Shown here: positions 34,969-39,646 of the stretch, piece by piece
Numbering within the stretch: position 1 is the stretch's first letter
Layout: every line of letters begins with the position of its first letter
Source: an uncultured Thalassotalea sp.
GTDB lineage: Bacteria > Pseudomonadota > Gammaproteobacteria > Enterobacterales > Alteromonadaceae
Reading direction: 5' to 3'
NCBI GenBank assembly: GCA_938075435.1
Contig: CALJHL010000235.1
Location: forward strand, 1-39,646
Length of the DNA: 39,646 nt
Translations under genes and position numbers: made by a program
Notes under the pieces: model-generated
What the model was told of the DNA's origin: nothing
What the model saw: only the letters and a program-made list of their open reading frames with translations
Databases searched by the model: none

Positions 34969-37908
34969 TTGTTGAAGATAATGGCTTTAAAAACACTTGG
35001 GTTAGTTATTTTAGGTGCAAGCTGTTTTACCAAGCCGGCGACAGCAGAGGTTGGCGATCTTCCCATTATTGGCGGCATTTACAACAGCTCGGTAGTCATA
35101 AAGCAGCAATTACTAGCGAACAGTGAAACCTTGGCACTGGGCGGCCGAGATGTGGCTTTATTCTCAATTGGTGGTTTAACTCTCGATGCTTACATTCTCA
35201 CTTTACCATTAAAAACCGAAGTTAAAGCTAGGGTAATAAAGCGTTTGGCAAACCCACAATATGCCATTGCTTTGGGTCATTTTCTTTATCATTTTTATGA
35301 CCGCTATACCGGTGAATCGAATATCACCTTATTTAATGAGCATTTAGCCAATGTTTATAGTGCTGAGCAACTGGCTAATTTACAACACTCGCTTTATAAC
35401 CCTAAATCACTAAATTCCACCCCTGAAAATCAAGCAAAAGACGCGGATAAAGATGTGGTCGATAAAGAGCTAATTGCTGTATTAGTGAATGTTTACGATA
35501 TTATTTTTAATAATGACGACTGGACCTTTAACGCACCATTAGCCGATAGTTATCAATATTTAAGTCATTCAGCGGCAGATTTAGCCCTTATTGCTAAAGT
35601 GCAAACGGTGTTAATGGACCTATTGGCGAATTACAGCCAGACCATGAAAGCCGGCGAATTTAAAAACGCCATAACGGCTATTATCGCCGATAACCAGCCT
35701 AATCTCGCCAACAAGGTAAACAACAAGGCACAAGCAGTAACAATTACCATTATTGATTTTGTCCGTTTGAACGTCCTAAAAAGTTACCGCCAATATGCAT
35801 TACAACAACACCGTATTGATAAATACCAGGACTGGATGCTTAGTGCTTTCAACAAAAATCCAACGCAACTTATTAATTTTTTACAACACCAAAATAAACG
35901 GCGCTTTGGCGTGCAAATCGCCGTCGATGGTTTACAACAAGGCTTAGTAGAGGCGTTAGTTACTGAGCAAACTGGGCCGTTTATTAACCAGGTTAAAGAC
36001 AACATTGCCAATGCCAAGCAATACCAACCCCTCCTTGAGCAAACCCAATCGCCAGAGCATAAGCAGCAACTGAATCACCTTTATGCCATTAGCAATGAGG
36101 CAATGACTAATGAGGTACGCAGTGATAAGCACTATTTGCCTTTCTTTAAAGAGCTTTATCAGTATTATCGTAGCAGTGTTGCCAGCAACGGCGTGTCATC
36201 AACACCAACCATTAGTGTTCGCAATTTACCAATAATTTTAACCGGGGCAAATGTCGCCGGTTCTGGCGGTACAGGCATTCCTAATTTTCATTTTGTTGAC
36301 CGAGAAATCGATCGCCCTTATTACTTTTTTGGCAATGACGCCCTACAACTGGATAAGTTAGTCGATGCCAATGGCGTCCAAACCATGTTTGCGCGATTGC
36401 AGTTTTTAAAAACTCTAAATTGTAATGCGCAATACGATTGGCATGCACAAATCAGCTACGATAGCTTAATTAATCTTGGCGCCGGTGAACTCAAACGTGA
36501 TTATGGCGAACAACGATGCCTAACCGAGTTAACTAGGCGCGCCGAAGCCGAACAACTTGGTAAACAGGCTCGCCTCAAACTTATAGAATTACTTCAGCAA
36601 TATCAAAAGCTAAGCTATTGGACACCGATAACTAAAATTTCCAAACAACAATTAATCAAAGGCAAAATCAAACAGCTGGCTCAGCTTACTGAAATGGGCA
36701 TGCCTGACTATCTATTAATTTACATTCCTTGGCCTGATCATTTTGCCCACTTTACAGGGCCATTTAGTGATGAAATTATTGCCGCCAGTGGTGAATTAAA
36801 TCGCTTAGATTATTGGCTCGGACAGCTGCAAGCTAGTTATAAAAAGGCAGGGGTTTATGACCATACCCTGTGGGGAATGGCTGGCGATCATGGCTTGGCA
36901 CCAGTGTTTTACAGCCTTAACCCAGAAGTTCAAGTTTTCGAAGCGATGGCGAAACAACTCAATATTGATGTCAATATTGAGAAAATCTCTTCCGATGAAG
37001 GTGAAGGTCCGAAAATTACCAATGCCCTAAATTATCCGAGTTTAAAACCAGTCGATGTGGTGGTGGCCTCAACTGCTGGCGGTAACTATATGATGGACTT
37101 TTTCAATTCCAGCAAAGGTTGGCAGTACCAACCCTTGTATCGTGAACTTCAACAATGGCGACCCAAACAATTACCGGCAACGGCGCCAGCCATTGCAATG
37201 ATCAGTGAAATAGCGCAACGATTGCCAGAAAGCCTAGATTACCTGGTGGTTCGTGAAGAAAGTTGTGATCTACAACAGTGTAAGCTGCGCCTTGTTGGCC
37301 AACGCGACAATGGCGTTATTCATGAAGTTATTTATCGAGTCGGTGATTCGAGCTTTTATGGTAGCTTAGCCAAGAACCAAAGCCAGACAACAGCGCCTAT
37401 GCTACTCGATATTGCTAAAGCGAATCCTTATCGGGGCGCCCTTAACAAGGCCGAACTTGCTGAGCAGAAAAATTTACTCGACTTGTGTATTAATAAAGCG
37501 AAAATTGATAACCAAGATAGCTGGTGTAACGCCACTCAGTGGCGCCAGCTAAGTCGGTTTAGCCCAAGACCCGACTCAGTGAATCAATTGGCACATCTAT
37601 ATGATGAAGACCGGGCTGGCACGGTAAATTTATTTCCAAAACAAGGGATTGGTTATAACACTTCGGTGCCAGGTCGACATGCTGGCGAGCATTATCTTGA
37701 AAAAGATGCCTTTATTGGTTTTTGGGGGACGCCAGTAAATTCCCAGTTGCAACTTACTAGTGCCGCTAATGGCTCGTTAGCACCAACAATATTTGAGTAT
37801 TTGAGTGGCGATAAAGTCGTAGTTGGCGAAAATGGTTGGGGCTTTGACTCACTGCTAAATAACATTATTATCACCCCGCCAAAGCAAGAAGTTAAGCCAA
37901 AAGGCTAA
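34969..37908 (+). CDS. Large exported alkaline-phosphatase-superfamily protein
   Basis: A 979-residue protein with a signal sequence (ALKTLGLVILGASCFTKPATA). Residues ~30-420 are a helical region with no family I recognise. From about 420 on it looks like the type I phosphodiesterase/alkaline phosphatase fold. A GSGGTGIPNFHFVDRE stretch may hold the nucleophile (Thr435). Metal ligands appear as Asp590 and His594 in WPDHFAHFTGP, Asp640-His641 in MAGDHGLAP, and His904 or His908 in GRHAGEHYL. The usual N-terminal metal-binding Asp (DGxR) is not obvious. The start is one of two adjacent TTGs (34969, 34972) or the ATG at 34981; AAAAGG fits the TTGs best. Substrate unknown, probably a phosphate or sulfate ester in the periplasm or outside. 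Confidence 0.82.
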   Translation: MLKIMALKTLGLVILGASCFTKPATAEVGDLPIIGGIYNSSVVIKQQLLANSETLALGGRDVALFSIGGLTLDAYILTLPLKTEVKARVIKRLANPQYAIALGHFLYHFYDRYTGESNITLFNEHLANVYSAEQLANLQHSLYNPKSLNSTPENQAKDADKDVVDKELIAVLVNVYDIIFNNDDWTFNAPLADSYQYLSHSAADLALIAKVQTVLMDLLANYSQTMKAGEFKNAITAIIADNQPNLANKVNNKAQAVTITIIDFVRLNVLKSYRQYALQQHRIDKYQDWMLSAFNKNPTQLINFLQHQNKRRFGVQIAVDGLQQGLVEALVTEQTGPFINQVKDNIANAKQYQPLLEQTQSPEHKQQLNHLYAISNEAMTNEVRSDKHYLPFFKELYQYYRSSVASNGVSSTPTISVRNLPIILTGANVAGSGGTGIPNFHFVDREIDRPYYFFGNDALQLDKLVDANGVQTMFARLQFLKTLNCNAQYDWHAQISYDSLINLGAGELKRDYGEQRCLTELTRRAEAEQLGKQARLKLIELLQQYQKLSYWTPITKISKQQLIKGKIKQLAQLTEMGMPDYLLIYIPWPDHFAHFTGPFSDEIIAASGELNRLDYWLGQLQASYKKAGVYDHTLWGMAGDHGLAPVFYSLNPEVQVFEAMAKQLNIDVNIEKISSDEGEGPKITNALNYPSLKPVDVVVASTAGGNYMMDFFNSSKGWQYQPLYRELQQWRPKQLPATAPAIAMISEIAQRLPESLDYLVVREESCDLQQCKLRLVGQRDNGVIHEVIYRVGDSSFYGSLAKNQSQTTAPMLLDIAKANPYRGALNKAELAEQKNLLDLCINKAKIDNQDSWCNATQWRQLSRFSPRPDSVNQLAHLYDEDRAGTVNLFPKQGIGYNTSVPGRHAGEHYLEKDAFIGFWGTPVNSQLQLTSAANGSLAPTIFEYLSGDKVVVGENGWGFDSLLNNIIITPPKQEVKPKG

Positions 37909-37975
37909 AGGCTTTGCCGCAATACGGCATAAAGGCTATTGCCCAATTTTGGTTAACGGCGAATTAGCTCTGAAA

Positions 37976-39040
37976 TTAAGGTTTTAGTATTACCTTACCC
38001 GCACTTTTATTGGCGGCGTAATGCTCAAGCGCGGACGGGAAATCGGCAAAACCAAATTGTCCGTAAATATCCGTCTGAAATACCCCTTCGGCAAATAATT
38101 TTTGCACCTTTTTACTCAAGCCTAATACCTGCCAAGGTTTGGCATTGCCAATATAAGTGGCTAACCAAAAGCCTTCAATCTTGTGTTGCCGAAAAATAAC
38201 ATCGGCTACCGAAAACTGGCCACCAATCGGATCTTGAGTTTCCGTTAATCGGCCATAGACGATGGCGGTTGACTTATTGGGCATACAAGCCATGGTTGTC
38301 GGGGTATCAATATCGGCCACGGCATCAAGCAGTACCCTTGCTTGTAATGACTTACATATCTCTTTAAGTTGTTGATGAAAGTCTTCGTCAGTGTTTAATA
38401 GCACGCTATCGGCACCTAATTGTTGCAAGACACTAACGTTGGCTTTTGAGCGCACTGTGGCAATGGTTTTAATATTACGCATTTTTGCATAACGAATAAC
38501 ACCTTTGCCCACCTGACTAGCGGCTGCATTTATGACCAAGGCTTTGGCGCCTAACGCAATTGCCCGCTCAACTAAGCAGACTGACGTACAAGGGTTAACA
38601 ATAATGGTCGCCGCTTGTTGATCGCTAATCTCCTTTCTTACCGGTAAACAATAATTTGCTTTGGTAATGGCATACTCGGCCCACACCCCATCTTCGCCTG
38701 GCAATGCTGATACCGCGACTCGTTTGCCGGTTAACCACTTGCCATATACACCGGCATTAGCCGCGACCACGATCCCGCAACCTTCAAAACCGGCAAAAGC
38801 ACCGTCCACGGGTGCTAAACCGTATTTACCCATTAAATAAACCAAATCGGAAGGGTTTACTGGCGCGGTCAGCATTTTCACCAAAACCTGTCCTGATTTT
38901 AATTGCGGCACAGGTTTTTCAATTAGCGTAATGCGCTCACTAAAAGGCGCTTCAAGATCAGCAAGCAAACTCAGAGCATAGCCCTTATTGGTTTGTGGGT
39001 AGTTTTTCAAGTGAACCTCAGTTAATTTATTAATGGCCAT
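37976..39040 (-). CDS. MDR-family zinc-independent oxidoreductase (quinone/enoyl reductase-like)
   Basis: A 354-residue medium-chain dehydrogenase/reductase. The GroES-like N-terminal part (VPQLKSGQVLVKMLTAPVNPSDLVYLMGKYGLAPV, then FEGCGIVVAAN) keeps the N-P-S-D motif of quinone oxidoreductase and 2-enoyl thioester reductase relatives. It lacks the Cys cluster of zinc alcohol dehydrogenases. The Rossmann part has ALVINAAASQVGKGVIRYAKMRNIKTIATVR with an A-x-x-S-x-V-G nucleotide site. The motif order fits the MECR/ETR branch, which prefers NADPH. It is 100 bases upstream-to-downstream from the lyase gene on the same strand and may share its transcript. Confidence 0.85.
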   Translation of the reverse strand: MAINKLTEVHLKNYPQTNKGYALSLLADLEAPFSERITLIEKPVPQLKSGQVLVKMLTAPVNPSDLVYLMGKYGLAPVDGAFAGFEGCGIVVAANAGVYGKWLTGKRVAVSALPGEDGVWAEYAITKANYCLPVRKEISDQQAATIIVNPCTSVCLVERAIALGAKALVINAAASQVGKGVIRYAKMRNIKTIATVRSKANVSVLQQLGADSVLLNTDEDFHQQLKEICKSLQARVLLDAVADIDTPTTMACMPNKSTAIVYGRLTETQDPIGGQFSVADVIFRQHKIEGFWLATYIGNAKPWQVLGLSKKVQKLFAEGVFQTDIYGQFGFADFPSALEHYAANKSAGKVILKP

Positions 39041-39140
39041 CTATTGACCTAATAAAAAAGGCCAAAATTACTATAGCACCAAATTGATGACGTAATTTTG
39101 ACCGAAAAATTATTTATAGCAATGAGTTAAACTTTTATAA

Positions 39141-39646
39141 TTAAAAGAAAGCCGCCTTGGCTTCAGCACTTATGGCAATACCACTAACATGGGCACGCTG
39201 TAGCAGCTCCCAAAAGTAACGATAAGTGGCGCGGTCATGCAACTCACCTTTGTGTTGAATAGGTCCCCAATCGACCGCTTGCGCTGCTAATAATATCGCA
39301 TCGGCATCTTCGACTTCGCTATAGTTGGGTTTCATGGCATCAACAATGGCGTTAATTTGAGTTGGATAAATACTCCACATCCGCATAAAACCAAACTCAT
39401 TACGAGCCCGACTGGCATCATCGGTTGTTTGTTGAGTGTTTTTTAAATCTAAGGTTACGTTATGGCTAGGCACTACACCATTGGCTAATGCCGCCGCGAC
39501 CATTTCACTTTTCGCGCGTTTTAATAACGCATGATCAAATTGTCCTGGACTGCGCATACAAGACGCCGGAATTGCGCCATAGTGCCCTGACACAAAATCC
39601 ATCATGCCAAAATCAAGCACTTGTACCCAAGGCGTTGCCGCGAGTT
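39141..39646 (-). CDS. HpcH/HpaI aldolase / CitE-family CoA lyase, C-terminal part
   Basis: The frame is open to the window edge, so the N-terminal portion is outside. Residues seen start with LAATPWVQVLDFGMMDFVSGHYGAIPASCMRSPGQFDH. Later FGFMRMWSIYPTQINAIVDAMKP matches the conserved 'GF.g.w.IhP.Qi..i...f.P' segment of CitE and malyl-CoA/methylmalyl-CoA lyases. The following acidic helix and ending AISAEAKAAFF are typical of the C-terminal lid. These TIM-barrel enzymes cleave or form C-C bonds of acyl-CoA thioesters with Mg. The GTG at 39620 is internal. Which substrate it uses cannot be told from this fragment. Confidence 0.85.
   Translation of the reverse strand, partial: LAATPWVQVLDFGMMDFVSGHYGAIPASCMRSPGQFDHALLKRAKSEMVAAALANGVVPSHNVTLDLKNTQQTTDDASRARNEFGFMRMWSIYPTQINAIVDAMKPNYSEVEDADAILLAAQAVDWGPIQHKGELHDRATYRYFWELLQRAHVSGIAISAEAKAAFF

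Noticed and set aside
37915-37929. TGCCG / CGGCA hairpin between the phosphatase-like and MDR genes
   Set aside because: Only a five-base stem and no T-run on either strand, so not called a terminator.

Overview
This window looks like chromosome from a marine gammaproteobacterium of the Alteromonadales, most likely Colwelliaceae-like (Colwellia or Thalassotalea). The basis is an AT-leaning base composition, the gene orders ubiE-ubiJ-ubiB / tatABC-tatD-hemB, gppA-rhlB / trxA-rho and ubiD-fre shared with Shewanella, Vibrio and Escherichia, and proteins close in length and motif to the E. coli versions. The genus is an inference. No rRNA, tRNA, CRISPR array, insertion sequence or phage gene was seen.

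Left part (1-21,600) is mostly core genome. It opens with the 3' end of recG, then the ubiquinone genes ubiE-ubiJ-ubiB. A convergent gene for an unrecognised exported, barrel-like protein comes next, followed by tatA-tatB-tatC, an exported TagO-like protein overlapping tatC, tatD, hemB and an EamA transporter. After these come gppA and rhlB on the minus strand, divergent from trxA, then rho, rluF, a minus-strand pair of exported amidohydrolase-family proteins, ubiD and fre. A secreted protein built of two copies of one domain closes this part. Clear rho-independent terminators follow trxA, rho, rluF and fre.

Middle part (21,600-28,400) is the most interesting. It is a minus-strand nitric-oxide-response locus: nsrR, nnrS, a 35-residue Cys-rich protein with a strong ribosome-binding site, and two consecutive norE-norF-like pairs. 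No NO reductase (norB/norC) is in the window. A 23-bp NsrR-type palindrome lies on the -10 element of the nsrR promoter. On the other side of that promoter is a gene-less stretch with hairpins and an orphan plus-strand terminator, a candidate small RNA. Next comes an exported protein that fuses a cytochrome c domain to a peptidase-like HExxPGHH domain, directly beside a stand-alone cytochrome c whose sequence closely matches the fused domain.

Right part (28,600-39,646) holds selO with a small downstream partner, a homocysteine S-methyltransferase and a CaiB/BaiF-family CoA-transferase. It also holds a soluble hybrid histidine kinase with two receiver domains, a large exported alkaline-phosphatase-superfamily protein with a ~420-residue N-terminal extension, an MDR-family oxidoreductase, and a truncated HpcH/CitE-family lyase at the window edge.

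The strongest leads are the NO locus (duplicated norEF pair, tiny Cys-rich gene, operator and possible divergent RNA), the cytochrome c-peptidase-like fusion beside its probable donor, and the tandem amidohydrolases in which one partner has lost every visible metal ligand.
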